Source of the DNA: Gloeophyllum trabeum ATCC 11539
Taxonomy: Eukaryota; Basidiomycota; Agaricomycetes; Gloeophyllales; Gloeophyllaceae
Length of the DNA: 63,711 nucleotides
Assembly (NCBI RefSeq): GCF_000344685.1
Contig: NW_006920416.1
Location: forward strand, 297,838-361,548
Direction: 5' to 3'
In this document: one piece after another, positions 33,963 through 47,059 of the stretch
How the letters are laid out: every line of letters begins with the position of its first letter
How positions within the stretch are numbered: position 1 is the first letter of the stretch
The notes under the pieces: model-generated
Seen by the model: the letters and a program-made list of their open reading frames with translations, nothing else
What the model was told of the DNA's origin: nothing
The model's database searches: none
Program-made: the position numbers and the translations under genes

Positions 33963-35624
33963 ATGCTATTGCTCCGACCTCCACTGCTTGCATTGCGCGT
34001 TTCGAGCTCGAGTGCTCGCCTCTCGTTCTCCCGACCAGCCAGCCTTTCTCAAAGTGTTGCCATACGACGTCGTTTCCCATGTACACGAGAATTCCTAGCG
34101 TCGGCGCGATCAAAACAGGAATCCACAAGCTCGAACAAAGGCCACGATGACCAGGGAAATACGCTCTGTGTCCCTGATCTCTCTCCATCTCTCCCTCCAG
34201 CGTAAGTCCTTCCATTGTCTGTGGGTTGTCCATTCCATGTGCGACCCCATTGCAGAGGCACCCGCGACCCTCTACACACACCCTCGCAACATCTCGAATC
34301 CATTCTTATAGTGAACAAGCTCCGGACGAAGCCTGTAGTCGAGGCTATCGACATGTTCCTCCGGTGCGAGCATTACTTGATCACTCTGGTGTACATCGCT
34401 CAGCCCATTCTACTCAGACATCTCCGCACACACTATCCGAATACCACTGTCTACTCTGAAGACAGACCAGACATTCCACCTGGAGTAGTGCCCTGGAAGT
34501 CAGGTAAGCGTCTCCTTTCACTCAGCGTCGCACCTCTCACCCTGGATAGGGCCCGACTCGCCCCCGATCTCACTCATCATCACCCTCGGTGGTGACGGTA
34601 CCATCTTGCATGCATCCTCACTTTTTCGCTCTGGCGCTGTGCCGCCTGTGCTGAGTTTCAGTATGGGGACTCTCGGGTTCCTATTGCCTTTCCGTGAGTT
34701 ATTCAGTCGCATGTCAATGCGATTGTCCGTTTTACGTGGTTATCTTTCTAGATATCGACGACTTTGCCCACGCCCTATCAGCCGTCACTTCAGGCAGCGC
34801 GACAGTCCTGTACCGCATGCGGCTCTCGTGTGAGTTCCGACATCATAAACGACAGCAGGAGGAGGTTGACGGCGGGAATGAGCGCGAAGGTGAGTGAATT
34901 TGCGTCTATGTCTGTTCTGACTTGTAGGACTGACACCTCGAATAGACGGCTCGCCCTGGCAGGTCATGAATGAAGTCTCCCTCCACCGAGGATCCTCCCC
35001 ACACCTCAACACCGTCGACCTCTACGTCGACGGGCAGCACCTCACCGAGGCAGTCGTGCGTAGCGTCTCACCACCTCCTCAGGCTCACACTTACACTCGT
35101 CTTGCAGTCGGACGGCCTGATTCTCTCCACGCCGACCGGGTCGACGGCGTACTCGCTCTCGGCGGGCGGGCCTATCGTGCACCCGTCACTGTCCGCGCTC
35201 GTGCTCACCCCAATATGCCCGCGCAGCCTGAGCTTCCGCCCGGTGGTATTCCCCGGCGGGCGCGTCGTGGAGATGAAGGTGTCAGCGCATTCGCGCGCGC
35301 CGGCGCACGTGAGCATGGACGGGCAGGTGGCGAGAGTCCTTATGCCCGGGGAGAGCGTCGTCGTGCGCGCGAGCGACTATCCGATTCCGTGTATCAATCG
35401 GAGCTCGATTGGAAGGGGCGAGGAGGGTGAAGACCAGGTGCGTTGCATTCCTACTGTCTTGGTATGTGTCGAGGACGTGAGGTGGGTATTGTATTGACGG
35501 ATTACGCTTGCAGGAGGGGGCGCCGCCGGGCAAGGAGGACGATTGGGTGAGGGATATTAATAATTTGCTGCAGTACAACGCGACATTTAGGAGTAAGGCG
35601 CTGTTGAGGCATGAGCGGCGGTAG
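33963..35624 (+). CDS. POS5: NAD(H) kinase, mitochondrial POS5-like
   Basis: Predicted 421 residues in eight exons: 33963-34201, 34256-34363, 34418-34503, 34550-34693, 34752-34889, 34946-35055, 35108-35437 and 35514-35624. The N-terminus [20 protein letters not shown] with several arginines is a typical mitochondrial leader. Kinase motifs follow: [13 protein letters not shown], the catalytic [28 protein letters not shown], the NE loop MNEVSLHRG, and the substrate motif [20 protein letters not shown]. Later come [10 protein letters not shown] and HVSMDGQ. The enzyme phosphorylates NADH or NAD to make NADPH or NADP, in yeast supplying the mitochondrial matrix. The 54-base intron at 34364-34417 keeps frame if retained, but removing it restores the family spacing between MFLR and HLRTHYP. 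Confidence 0.9.
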
Positions 35625-37207
35625 CTAGCCGCAAATGGGAGATAAAGGGATAAAGGGCTGCTGGGCGGGTACGTTAGTTTCGGTCGATATGTATCCATAG
35701 CACGGTCAGGAGTTGGGGGGCGTGTTGTCGTAATGTGAGTGATCTTCTTATGCTATCGATAATTGCGTGCTGATGGGCTGTCGGTTTGAGCATTTGGGAA
35801 TATCATTATGATGCAGCTTTTTCGCTTGATCTGTCCGGCAAGAGTGCTGGAGCGATGCTCATCTCTATCCTCGGTCCTTATGGATTGTCAGAGTGGAGGA
35901 AGATCGAAGATGTCGATCTCGACTGATGTCCTCCCAGACCGAGGCTCTGCAGATAGGCCAATATTTGCGGTGCTGAGGAGCGTGGTGCGGAGCATTGCCT
36001 GAGAAGGCAGAGGTCAGTGCTATCTGCGAGGTTGGGTCACAGGTCTCCGTGCGTCTAATGTCACCAATCTACACTGGTTAACCGGATCCATCGGATGCGA
36101 GAACCATCCGCTTCACTGTATGTGCGTTCCCTTTTCGGAACTTATAGAAAATGCTGCCCCGCCTTTCTAACGCCCTTTACTGCAATCGTTTCTTGCACTT
36201 GATGGCTTCCAAGCACCCCTGAGCTTTCCATACACTCGGCATCCTTCACGGAGAAGGTAAGGAAACTGGTGGAGGTATGTTTTGAAACGCAGTAGAGAAA
36301 GGGCACTAGACGAGCCAGGATGCGTGATACTTCCGACGTCGCTCTGTGCCCTTCCGCGCTCGTGTCGACAGGCATACAGACCCGCGGCTGGACGGGAATG
36401 CGAGGATTGTTTTCTTCCACAGGTGAATGCGAGGATGCCTGTCAAAGCTCGGTTTGCTGTGCGTTTGCATAGTCGTCTAGAGCAAGGGGCAGCTGCACAT
36501 CTGTATTTGTCTGAGGAGTTACAATGGTTCAAGGCGATGATTGTCTAGTCTTCTTCGATCCCTGAACATGGTACAGCACTTCGTACACTTTACATGGCAA
36601 AGGCAGGGTGACAAGGGATTGGGGATCTGGCGCGTGGTTTCCACTACTCACCGCCATCCTAGTGCTGATCCTTATTGTGCTTCTTGAGATAAGGCGCGTT
36701 GCAGTGTATATCTGTACGCGACTCGAACAAAAGACTCCTCGATAGGACGATAATCACTCCTGAGTATTGCGGCTGCACAAATGCAGTGTCCAGTTTCCCC
36801 GAAGCAGAGACGGAGATCCTTCCGTGGGAATGACATTCCTCTTCATGCCGTTATCTGCTGCAACGCGACCGACCTCGTGGTCAAGGCATGTATTCTCTCA
36901 CCCACAATTGACATTGCTGTGTATTGAAGCCAGCTATCAAGGTTTTCGACTATAAACGTGCGATCCCACTCTCATCTCGTCTTTCCAGCACCCGCCCCGC
37001 AAGCTCAAGCTGGAGTTTCTACTGCACGCGCTCACGCTCACGCAATTCGCCCCATTGAGGCCGTTGATCCTCATATTTCTACTAAGTTTTTCGCTCACTC
37101 TCAATAAACGCGAGAGGAAGGTGAACAAAACGGGCCCTCTCCCCTGGCCGCTCCCCCCGTCTGTGAGTTCACCAACAACGCGGTCCACCTTTTCTGTTGT
37201 CACGACC
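35625..37207. other. Intergenic, no gene assigned
   Basis: Short frames only, beginning at TTG or GTG. CTATAAAC at about 36949 is a likely TATA element for the gene at 37208, which would then have a 5' leader of roughly 200 bases or a leader intron. Confidence 0.4.
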
Positions 37208-38477
37208 ATGCCTTCTCCAAACGTGGTACCGGGCTCGTCCACGCGTGGTACGGGAGGCGATAGTCCTGCACCCGAGGTCCCAGCGATACACGACCTCCTG
37301 AATTCAATGAAACTCAGATTGAGCTTCATGGATCGGGAGTTCGATGTATTAGGCAACGAGTTTACGAGGCTCGCGGTGCTCGCGAGTGCCCAGAAGGCAG
37401 CGGAGAAGGTGCGTCCGCCGCCGCAATATCTCCGGATGTCGCTTCGAGTTCCGCTTCGCCTTGCCGTCGACGAGTCCGTGAAGTGCAGTTGAATGACTTT
37501 CTCTCTTCTCCTTATCTCCTAGATCCAGGCTCTCCGGTCTGACCTCGATGTGCGAGACTCGGGCCGAGTCGCGCGGATCGAGGAACTGAAGGAGGAGCTG
37601 TGGAGGGGGCTTCAGCAACGTGTTCTGCACGACCTCAGTCAACAAGCAGATGCAATTATAAAGCGCCGCATGGCTGACAATCCGGCTCTGAAGACAAGAG
37701 TCGCGAGCGAGGTTCGTGGTCGTCCTTGTCGTTCTGTATTTCTTCTCTTCGTACTTGCGCTGAAAGCGGCACTCGTACCTGCACTAGCTTAATTATCAAA
37801 TTCCGGCCTCACTTGTGGTACGGTTGCAGGACAGCAAGCGTCGTCTGCAGATAGTCCAGATGGATCTCCAGAACTCGTAAGTGCCTAGTGAGCCTTGAAG
37901 GTGTGCGTCGTCTGAATGGGAACACAGCGAAGCTCGTCGCCACAATCACAATGCCACGATCAGGAGTCGCTCCGTTAAAGAGCCTCTCCGCCCCCTCTTG
38001 CGTCCGCTGGCTATGCCTTTGACCTCGCTGTCGTCATTCCCGAATGGGATGGTCGTCCCGGTTACACCAGCCCAGCCCGCGCCCCCGCCTGTCACCCCCG
38101 CCACGCCCCAGCATCGTCCTGCGTCGCTGTCGCCGGCGAGTGCTACTACGGTTAGTTCGGACTCCAGCTGGGATACGGACGTCCCGACGCCGTCGGAGCG
38201 GTTCCCTCGCGACCTGCGAGAGCTGGCCAGCTTCGACGACGACCGCCTCAAAGGGCTTCTGCTCGACTATGGCTTGGGAAATGAGGGGGACGACATGAAC
38301 AACAGGGAAAAGGAGATGAATACATTCCTAGCTCACATTGGGGTGAGTCGATATGCTCGGAGTCCGTGGCTGAGTCTTACTGGGTGTGAGTAGGTGCCCC
38401 TGCAGGTCCAGCCTACCTCGGCGGCTCCGAGGGGGTCGGGTCGGCATCCGAAGCCCGTGTTTACCAGGACCTACTAG
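37208..38477 (+). CDS. Coiled-coil protein of unknown function
   Basis: About 310 residues in five exons: 37208-37408, 37523-37711, 37830-37876, 37928-38342 and a terminal exon from about 38394. It starts MPSPNVVPGSSTRGTGG. A long helical region follows (LLNSMKLRLSFMDREFDVLG, IEELKEELWRGLQQRVLHDL, RRLQIVQMDLQNSEARR), with leucine spacing of a coiled coil. Next is a proline-rich linker (VTPAQPAPPPVTPATPQ) and an acidic segment, RDLRELASFDDDRLKGLLL with YGLGNEGDDMNNREKEM. No enzyme motif is seen. I do not recognise the family. It could be a structural or chromosome/cytoskeleton-associated component, but nothing fixes this. Confidence 0.65.
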
Positions 38478-39046
38478 ATGGACAGGGAAACGTCATGTGC
38501 TATCTGGCGAATGATATCCTATTTTATTTGGCTTGTGCTCTCTGTATTCTAATGTGCCCCTCTATCGTCGTTGCTGCTGCTGCTATGTCCTGTTCAGAGT
38601 TGTTCTTCCATGGCGAGTGATTTTTCTTGTCCTCAGTGCACTGTGCACGTTGTATAATAGTATATCCTTGATGACCGTCCCGCATGTCACAGTATTTCCT
38701 CTTCTGGCATGGATTTCACCGCTTTCGACGTATGTAAAGTCTACGAGCGTCGCGGTAGAATTGCGCACATGTACAAGACACAGGGCGCAGAATTGAACGG
38801 CTTTGCCCCTGTCCACATCTTCGAGCTAGGCACCGAACTGGAACTTACCCTACGGAAAGAGAGGAAGGAGAGACGCCACAACGTTTGGGGACTCACGTGA
38901 TTGACGCGGTCACGTTGACGGTCGGTCACGGCGCGCGTAGCGATCGCTGTGACTTCTCCCTGATTCCGAACCGCGACGACGTAGGACGACGTTGGCTGAT
39001 CCGTTTCTTAGGCTGTGGACACCACTTCGAAGGTGTATGAAATGTT
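38478..39046. other. Intergenic
   Basis: About 570 bases between two genes on the same strand. Nothing recognisable beyond the promoter expected for the BRCT gene. Confidence 0.4.
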
Positions 39047-42000
39047 ATGTCAAGCAACACGAAACGGACGCGCTCTCAAGGCACCCTTCCCAACTTCTTC
39101 CCGTCTCTCGAACGGTCGCCGTTGAAGGAGGCACGGACGGCCGCCCGAACCGTCAACGCCTTGTCGAAACCTACGACGTCAAAGAATATCTTCCCGAGGA
39201 TGGTGGCTACTGCGAACGCGATGGATGAGGACAGGGCGAAGGAAACGGCAAGTGGTGCGGAGGACCAGACTCTGCGCAAGACCAAGAAGAGACCCTCGTC
39301 GGAACGAGGGATCGAGAACCAGATCGCTGCTGGCGGTGGAGAGGAGAGGAATAGTAAACGGGCGCGTACCGAGTGAGTAACACCAGGCTTCCCTGAACCC
39401 TTTGTAACGACGTCGAATTCCTCAGAGAACCCAGCCTACTTGCGAAAGACACTCGGACGCCCAGTAAGAAGCCGTTGTCAACAGCAGATTCGACCTCCTA
39501 TGTGAAGCCTATCACTCCTTCGCGTGCTCGATCTGTCCCGCCGCCCGTTACATCCTTTCAAACGCAACTGGTCACTCCGCCTACTTCTTCCGAATCCTTT
39601 TCCAGCAGCACAGTCCCAGTCATCCCCCATCTCGATCTGACTAAAGTCACCCCGTCGCCACGTAAATCCCCCAGTAAGGATCGGCTACGTATTACATCTC
39701 TCTTGCAGGAGCATGTCGCGGAGGATCAGGGAACCCCTGCCCTGACGAAGACCCCAAAGGTTCCTCAGTCTACGAGCCCTCAGAAGCCCCTGGCCGAGCT
39801 TGCTTTTACAGACGACCCGAGTAGGACACCAGGTCACCAGTTTAATGATACCACCCCATCGTCCCCGCTCACTCCCGTGCCTCCCACCCCCTTCCTCCAT
39901 GGGCCGAGACCAGCTGGTACAGTCGGCAGGAGCGGCTTGCGCGCGGAGATCGAGGATGAGAACATGCAAGGGTCAGAGGCAAGTCGTAGATATATAGCTT
40001 TAACGCGCCAGCCTTGACCTTAAGATGACTTCAGGACGTGCCGACCAGCCCAATTGAAGGCCGAGCATCGTCGCCCACGCCGTTCAAGCCCGCTGAACTT
40101 TTGGCACACCTGCCGTCGATTGACACAAGACCCGACCAGGGCGCTCCAATGTCTACCTCCGACACGACACCGGACTCGACTGACGCGAACGACAGGACTG
40201 CGCCAGCACCTCCGGGTCCAAGCCGCCTTCCCCGACGATCCCTAGCTCCGCCTGTTGTCGCTGCACCCACTTCCACTGCGAAATCCGAAGTCCCTGCACC
40301 GGCCAGCTCTTCTGCTGCTCAACAGCCGTCGAAGAAGCACCCCTCGACAGGCGCGATACGCACGAAGACCAAGGACAGAGCTGCCAAAGATAAGGTCCTG
40401 GGCAGCGGCAGAGTCACGCGGAGCGTCGCTCTGCGGATGAAGGCCAACTCAGCTTACAAGACGCCGAGCAGTAGCAGCAGCGGCGCTAGACCCGGTAAGG
40501 CTTGGCCCGCTCATTGCAATTCCTCTTCTGACATGGGTTGACTCAGAATCCCAACCCGCTAATCCTTCGACGCCTAGCTTGAGCAAACGGAAGTCTTTCT
40601 CTTTCTCCTTCGCGGTGCCCACCGCCTCGTCGCTGTCCAAGACGAAGCCTCCTGCTCCCCCGACGACGCCTGGAAAGCGACCCTCGACGCCTGGCAAGCC
40701 GCTCCCGCTGATCCCCGGCACTAATAAGACGCCTACGAAGCCGTCGTCTACCGTGGCGAGTACTAGCGCTGGTACCGGCATTCCAATTCCTCGGCCCGCG
40801 GCCTCCGTGGCTCCGGTTGAGCAGAAGAGCAGCTTGTCGAATTTGTCGATGGCCCTGGAGAAGCTGAGTCTGCCTCCGCCTTCGCGGCCGTCCACAAGCC
40901 TCGGATTCAACCATGGTGATGACGATGACAAGTCTATGGAGGCTACCGTCGAGTCTACGAAAGCGGAGACGCAGGATGATCTCAGTTTGGGCAGCAGGAG
41001 AAAGAGTATTGGCCCAGCGGGACTCAAGCGCTCCGCGACGGTCGGCTCGTTGGAGGCCTCTACATCTCTTCCTGAACTGGGGCCTAGCAAAGCTGCCCCC
41101 GAGTCTACCGTTGGAGTACCGGCGGTCGCGCGCGTGGTTGGCCTTCCCGAGCCTGTCGCGAAGCCAGTAACCGCAGATCCGAGTGTCGCACTCGCAAACA
41201 AGAAGGCCACCTTGGATTCGTGGCTCACGAAGGCCCGAACTGCGAATGGCTTACCTCGCCCGGCACGGAGTGGCGCCTTCGGTGGTGGGCTGAGCCAGGG
41301 GCGACCATCAGCTTTTCGACAGAAGCTGAGTCGGCAACCCGCCTTGCCGGTCATTGAAGGTAGTCCTGTTAAGGGCGGAGTGGCGAGTTTCCAAGAATCG
41401 CCTGGGGAGGTCCCGGACAAGCATACGGATACGTCCTCTAGCGACGCTGTGATGAAAGGGGAAGACGTGTTTGGGACACCTGTTTCCCAGATACCTGACG
41501 ATAGCCAGGTCCCCCCTAGTTCAGAGAAGGGCAAGGAGAAGGAAGCAGATGGATCACTGCCCGCTAGAGGTGGTCCTAGTACCTTCCGTCGAGATGCATC
41601 TCGGCGTGCTTCCCTCGCGTCGCAGGCCTTGTCGCAATCTCTATCTTCGCTCCCGCAGACACCTTCAGCCCCGGGCACCATGGGACCGCCTCCCGTGCCG
41701 TCTGGAAGCGGCAAGATGTCCAAGGGAGCTGGTGGCGGGCCTCCTCCGTCTTCTTTCAAAGGAGTCTCTGGGTCAAACACGACAGTATCGGGGCGACCCG
41801 TCAGAGCTGCGGCTGCGGCTGCAGCTGCACGTAGTGCCCCTGGGCTGATCGGTCGCGGCGCCAAGGGCAGTGGTAACGCCAATCATGTCTCTGCTGGTCG
41901 CAAGACTCGCGCAGAGTCTGCGCCCCCGGAAAGCCCAGCAGCAGCTGGTGGATTGGACGTCTTGAAGGATTGTACGATATTTGTGGATGTCAGAACGGAC

Positions 42001-42750
42001 GACGGGGATGACGCTGGATCGCTGTTCGTTGAGATGTTGATGGGTCTGGGAGCAAAGGTGAGCTTCCTTGATGATACACCGTCAATGCTGGTAAGCTGAT
42101 GATTCGAAGATTCTTTCTCGTGTGGGTAAGAGCTGCACGCACATAGTTTTCAAGAATGGCTTGATGAGCACTGTCACGGGATACAAGTACGGATTTACAC
42201 CACTTCGCAGTGACATACGTGGTCTAAAGAATTCTTCGGTGCAGGCTTCTCAGCGACCCTAAACCTCACGTGGTAGGCATTGCATGGGTGGTGGAGTGCG
42301 TGGAACAGAGGGCCAAGGCCGAGGAATCTAGGTTCATCGTTGACCTCGATGGCCTGGGTGTCGCTGGTACTACCAAGGTACATTTTTTTCTCGCAGACGA
42401 TAGGTATGATGTGATAGTTTACCTGGTCCTTTCCCTCTCAGCGTCGCCGCGCATCCATGCTGCCTAAACACATCCCAGTCCCGTTACAAGGAACTTCGCA
42501 CCCCGAACCTTCCCCAACAACTGCGCCCGTAGCAGCAGACACCTGTGATAACGGAGATCAATCCATGGACAGCTCTTCTTCAAGTGAGCCCTTGTCTCTC
42601 ACTTCTGGAAAGACGCCGGTCTGATTCTATTACTTTCTAGCGATAGTTTTGGACGAAGGTCCTCTTGCTACTGGGTCGCAGCAAGGCGATAGCTTACCTC
42701 CTCTGGAACGTGCGAGACGACGAAGAAGCACTCTGTTCGGCCAATCTTAA
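39047..42750 (+). CDS. BRCT-domain protein, microcephalin-like, with long disordered N-terminus
   Basis: Predicted 1103 residues in eight exons: 39047-39372, 39426-39978, 40035-40494, 40547-42057, 42110-42186, 42245-42377, 42442-42583 and 42641-42750. The first 870 or so residues are low-complexity and rich in Ser, Pro and Thr, with many SP/TP sites and TPSKK/TPGK motifs, so CDK regulation is plausible. It starts with MSSNTKRTRSQGTLPNFF, which resembles a PCNA-interaction (PIP-like) element. The BRCT domain is near the C-terminus: DCTIFVDVRTDDGDDAGSLF, LGAKILSRVGKSCTHIVF, NGLMSTVTGY, then PHVVGIAWVVECVEQRAKAE. BRCT domains bind phosphoproteins in DNA-damage and cell-cycle control. The intron at 39979-40034 uses a consensus GC donor (GAG|GCAAGT). 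The intron before ILSRVG ends in AAG. Confidence 0.82.
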
Positions 42751-43214
42751 TCTACTGCTGTATTTCATTCAGTCTCGGTCACATTTCCTTCGGTATTTAA
42801 GGAGTCAATGTCCATATCGCCAAAGTAATTTTCGATAGGTAGTAGAGTGGCATGAATGTACCCCGTCCTGTGGCGCTCGCCACGCTGTATACTCTGAGGC
42901 ATCACCAGGAGGGTCTCATCTTTCCTGGTCATGCGAGTCATGTAATTCACAATAGTTATCATAGTGGTTTCGACTTGAAGTATTTGGAACGAAATATGCG
43001 AATATACGAGTAGCCGGTCCTTGCCGATGAGTCCAAACGGTTCCGAAGTCTGCCGCCTCTCCTCATTGCCATTCACTGTTGCCACTTGGTGGCACTTGGT
43101 TTGTGTCTCGTCTCGATCGTTCTCAAGCTTTCACATTCAGACGGGCTGCTAGGGGCATCCACTCCTCGACTTCGACATTGCGCTCGTTCAAAATAACAAC
43201 GATATATCAAACTC
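42751..43214. other. Intergenic
   Basis: A minus-strand frame of 106 codons begins at GTG and has no recognised family. I leave it unassigned. Confidence 0.35.
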
Positions 43215-44742
43215 ATGGCTTCCACCGTTTCTGGCCTGTTGACACTCCCGAACGAGGTCCTGCTTGAGATAGCCGCATCTCCTATCCTATCGCTCGAAGA
43301 CGTCTTGGCCGTTCTTTCCGTGAGTGCTGAGTAGTACTGGACACCTTCAAGGCAGCTCAGCTGGATAGCTCTGAGGTCGCCCCACGATGTCCGCAGCTTT
43401 TGGTACACCATTCTGGAACGAACGCGCGCGGAGAGGTTTCCACTACCATATCCTCGTTTGGGAAATATTTTGGGGCTGATTCTCCGGGAGCTTCGGGACA
43501 TTCCCTACGGTGCTTGACGCCTGGAGTGTAACTGGCGCTCCGAACGTCCGCGTATTATGCGGCCCATAATCACAGTAGTCAGCGACAATCCTCGGCTTAA
43601 CATGTTATACGCGATCCGCGGTACTCCTTTCGTCGTGTTGCTCGATCATGAAAGTGGCTTTGCTAGTCTTTGGGACACTGTCCGAAGGACCTTCTCTCTG
43701 GCCCATATCGGCACATGTCTGCACAGCATCGCTTCAGGAGCATACGAGCAGGAGGGGAAACATACTATGGTTGTGGTCATGAGATCCTCATCAGACTTCG
43801 ATCAGTGGTAAGAGCCGGCCGATACTTACACTGGAGTCAACATTTATCTATGCTACAATCTCCAGCATAGTCTCCGTTCTGTGCAGCGACTACACATCGT
43901 TGGTTGATCCGACGTTGAAAGTGGTTTGGCGCCGCCTCCAGCCTGAGTGTCAGGACGTTGCAATCTCCGAGGATGTTTTGATCACGATCGAGACAATCAG
44001 TACGGACACGCTTCGCATCACCTCAACCAACATGGGGAACGGGACAGAAATAATCATGACGCTGGCAGTCACTGAAAATGGTCACTCACCGTGCAATTCT
44101 CCAAACGTATCTTGGCGACGTCTACATTCTCATGAATGACGAGAGTTCCTGCTTCGTCTACTACTGGCATCGACGCTGCCTGCCTTATGGGGATTCGTTA
44201 GGTTGCGACCATGAAGAGTTATCTCTCCCGAAGAAATCTACGAATAGGGACAATGCAAGTATATGGCATGCGGCAATGAATCCTATGTACGGAGCCGCCT
44301 TCTCATTCCTTTCCATCGGCAGCAGCAACGAGGGTGAGGAGGTGGACGACATCGTAGATGAAGGTGGTCAAAGCGGACGTTCCTATGTTACCTATTACCC
44401 GGTGCAAGATGTCCACTCCTCACCAGGATACCCTCTTTCCTTCCCCTCGGATACCGGTTGTACCACCAACCTCCCAGGCCTTCCCTTGAACCGTTACAGC
44501 AGCGTCCTTCGTCTCGTGGGAGATTCTTACTCCGGGAAGTATGTGTTAGTCACAAAAGAAAACTCTGGCCCCCACCTACGCCTACTCTCTTTCGATCGAC
44601 AGCTCTGGCAGACGACAATCAAAGACCAGTGCCGTTCTTCATCAATTTCCGGGAAATATCCACGATGGCCTTGGACGACTGTCGAAGTGTCGTTATACCA
44701 CTTGACTTCTATGGGAATATTTTCTCGATTCCTTACGCTTAG
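43215..44742 (+). pseudogene. F-box protein pseudogene (candidate)
   Basis: Begins MASTVSGLLTLPNEVLLEIA, an F-box with the usual LP.E+L..I core, and an intron at about 43320-43356. The body has RSPHDVRSFWYTILERTR, LECNWRSERPRI, VLLDHESGFASLWD and SIASGAYEQEGKHTMVVV, as in basidiomycete F-box proteins with a beta-propeller-like tail. Breaks are visible. An in-frame TGA at 43515-43517 lies between RDIPYGA and RLECNWRS. There is a frame change near 44078, after TLAVTENG. A second change near 44625 is needed to reach DCRSVVIPLDFYGNIFSIPY at the end. An unrecognised intron could explain one of these but not all. F-box proteins recruit substrates to SCF ubiquitin ligases. Confidence 0.55.
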
Positions 44743-47059
44743 CTAGGTAAGTCCAAGGAGCATGGATTTTGAAAAGATCTGATGGTTTTGACATCATTCT
44801 CTACCACAGGCGCATTCACTTGAAGCAAGGAATGTTTGCGGCGCACTAGTGCTTTCGCTGATTTACAAACCCAGCACGCCGTTCTTGTTACTCGCTTCTG
44901 GGACAGTGGGACCTGCCCAAATTGATAATCCTTGATGTACCACAACACGCGGGCTATTCCCGTTATCAATATATGCTATGATTTTCGACTGCGGCTGAGA
45001 GCTAGCGACACTATGCTTCGTTCCGCTGGATAGGGTACAAGCTTTGCTGCGTGTATGGAACGTGTAAATCCACGAGGTAAGAACCCCGTTGCTGCGTAAG
45101 CCTGGCGTTGACTGTATTCATACGGACCATGATGCTAGGATAAAGGCAGTCCTATCACGCAAGCCATTCCTGGGCACCGCAGCAATGCCTCGGCATGTAT
45201 GGTATCATTCCATCGACTGTTGGCCCACTTGACGTAGGTATTCGCTTCCGGGTATCTCGGGAGTCGAATTCTCCTGCGTGCTAGTCTGTTTCCAGGTAGG
45301 CATGACCTAGAATAGCGTGCGTAATCCGTCGTCACTGCAAAACACTAAGCATGTGGATTCCTACCCTTCAGCGTCAACTTTTGTGATACTCTACCTCATT
45401 GTTGGGTTCCTCTTCATTGGAATCCCCACGGAATGTCCCCTCCAGTGGTCATTTTTGGGCGGGCATTGAGATCTCTCGGAAGGAGGTGATGAATCACCTG
45501 AAAGCAGTAGGGTCGGTACTTTGTCTCTGCAATTCTGACAGCGTGCTTCATATGATCGGAGAAATGGACCGGAGGCAAAACAGACTCATGAGCTTACTTC
45601 CATTCATACAAATTTTATCTGTGATATTCTGTTTACTTGGAACGATTTGACAGGCTATCCTCGAGCAGTGGGCGCTTGGGAGATACTATGGATCTGCCAA
45701 TTGGCGCCATTAAGGACACCTAGGGAGGTTCTGTTAGATTGCTGACATTCTGCTTAGTTCCTGTCGTCCGTCACAGTTGCTCGCCGCTGGCACGGTTGAC
45801 GAGATCATTCGCATCTTCCTCTGCCATTCGCCTTTTCTCACATGCTTCAGTTGTAGTGCAAATTGCCTCATTCCCGTATGCCCTACGCAGCTCATTCTCA
45901 GGCTAGTCGGTGCTGTTGACTCTTCGCTAGCGGTAGCCTTCTTCTCCAAGGCTAAGACTCCGAGTGCGCGTAGAGCTCCGGGATCCTTTCTCCCAAGCGG
46001 GCTACGCCAATACTAGATACTCCAGCCTCGCAGCTAGGGGGGAAGAATGATTTCTCTGGTCGGCGACGCGTACACGACAGGCGTACATGGAATGTATGGT
46101 GAGCATCAGCCGTCATCAGAACGCCAATATCTAGCATGCTGACGACTTATTTTGCTGGCTTTACTTGCTTTGGTTGTCCAAGACGACGAAAGTTTTCTGC
46201 CCAACCAGACATGTACGTCGTTTTCATGCCCATCGTTTGCGCAGGCGGAAATCAGTGGCCCGGCTCCGCCGATAAGCGCGGGCGGCCATCCAGGGCCTGA
46301 GTCCTTTAGAGTAGACCGGACGATTGATCGGCGGCTGCACACCGCCGACGTCCGGCATCCCCTCTGCATTCTCTGGGGGGGGGGGGGCGGGCGGCATGAC
46401 ATTTTTCGGAGGTTTGGGGCGATGACTGGTGAGTCAAATTACATGCGATAGGGCAAATACTGCTACTAGTGCATGACGCTGAAAAGTCAGTCCGTCGGAC
46501 GAACGGGCCCCTTATCCGAGTTCGTTTCTTTTTAACCCCAGTCACGCGCGACCATCATTCGTGGCAACGGGGATTGATCATGTGCGCACTGTGGCTCTGA
46601 GACCGGTATAGAGATGAGCTGTCTCCGGTCGATGCTCGCATTCCGGGTTACAACATCTCGAGTATCCCTGCCTCACAGTGCCTTCTTGGGCATTCAGATA
46701 CAAAGACCCACAGCCCAGGCCTGACTTTTTATGATAGAATAAATATGGTCTACCACATTTGACGTCAAGATGCCTGCTGGTGTAAGGTATGTAGTTCGTG
46801 ATTGCGCTGCAATATCGAACTAAGTACGGATTATCGGGGAAGATACAAAATCATACAGAATGGTCCGACTCAAGCCGAGTTTGTGGATGGTGCCAATTCA
46901 AGACGGGCATGCGCTCTAGGAATGTGGGTATAATGTTGTCTGCTACGAATGCAATCTTCCCATATCAACGACTGCGAGCAGTCTTCCTCTATCACCCACT
47001 ACGACCGCAGTCTTTCTATCCAACCCTTTCGCATTGTTTTATCTGAATGATTACTACTC
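44743..47059. other. Intergenic with eroded gene fragments and a poly-G run
   Basis: A run of 13 G lies at 46375-46387. Around 46770-46930 a split frame reads MPAGVR then, after a short intron, GRYKIIQNGPTQAEFVDGAN, which looks like the start of a small soluble protein and breaks soon after. I see no complete gene. Confidence 0.4.

Noticed and set aside
40449..41882. 477-codon open frame on the minus strand
   Set aside because: It lies opposite the BRCT gene's longest exon, is low-complexity, and mirrors the Ser/Pro/Ala-rich coding strand. The plus-strand exons splice in frame over eight exons.
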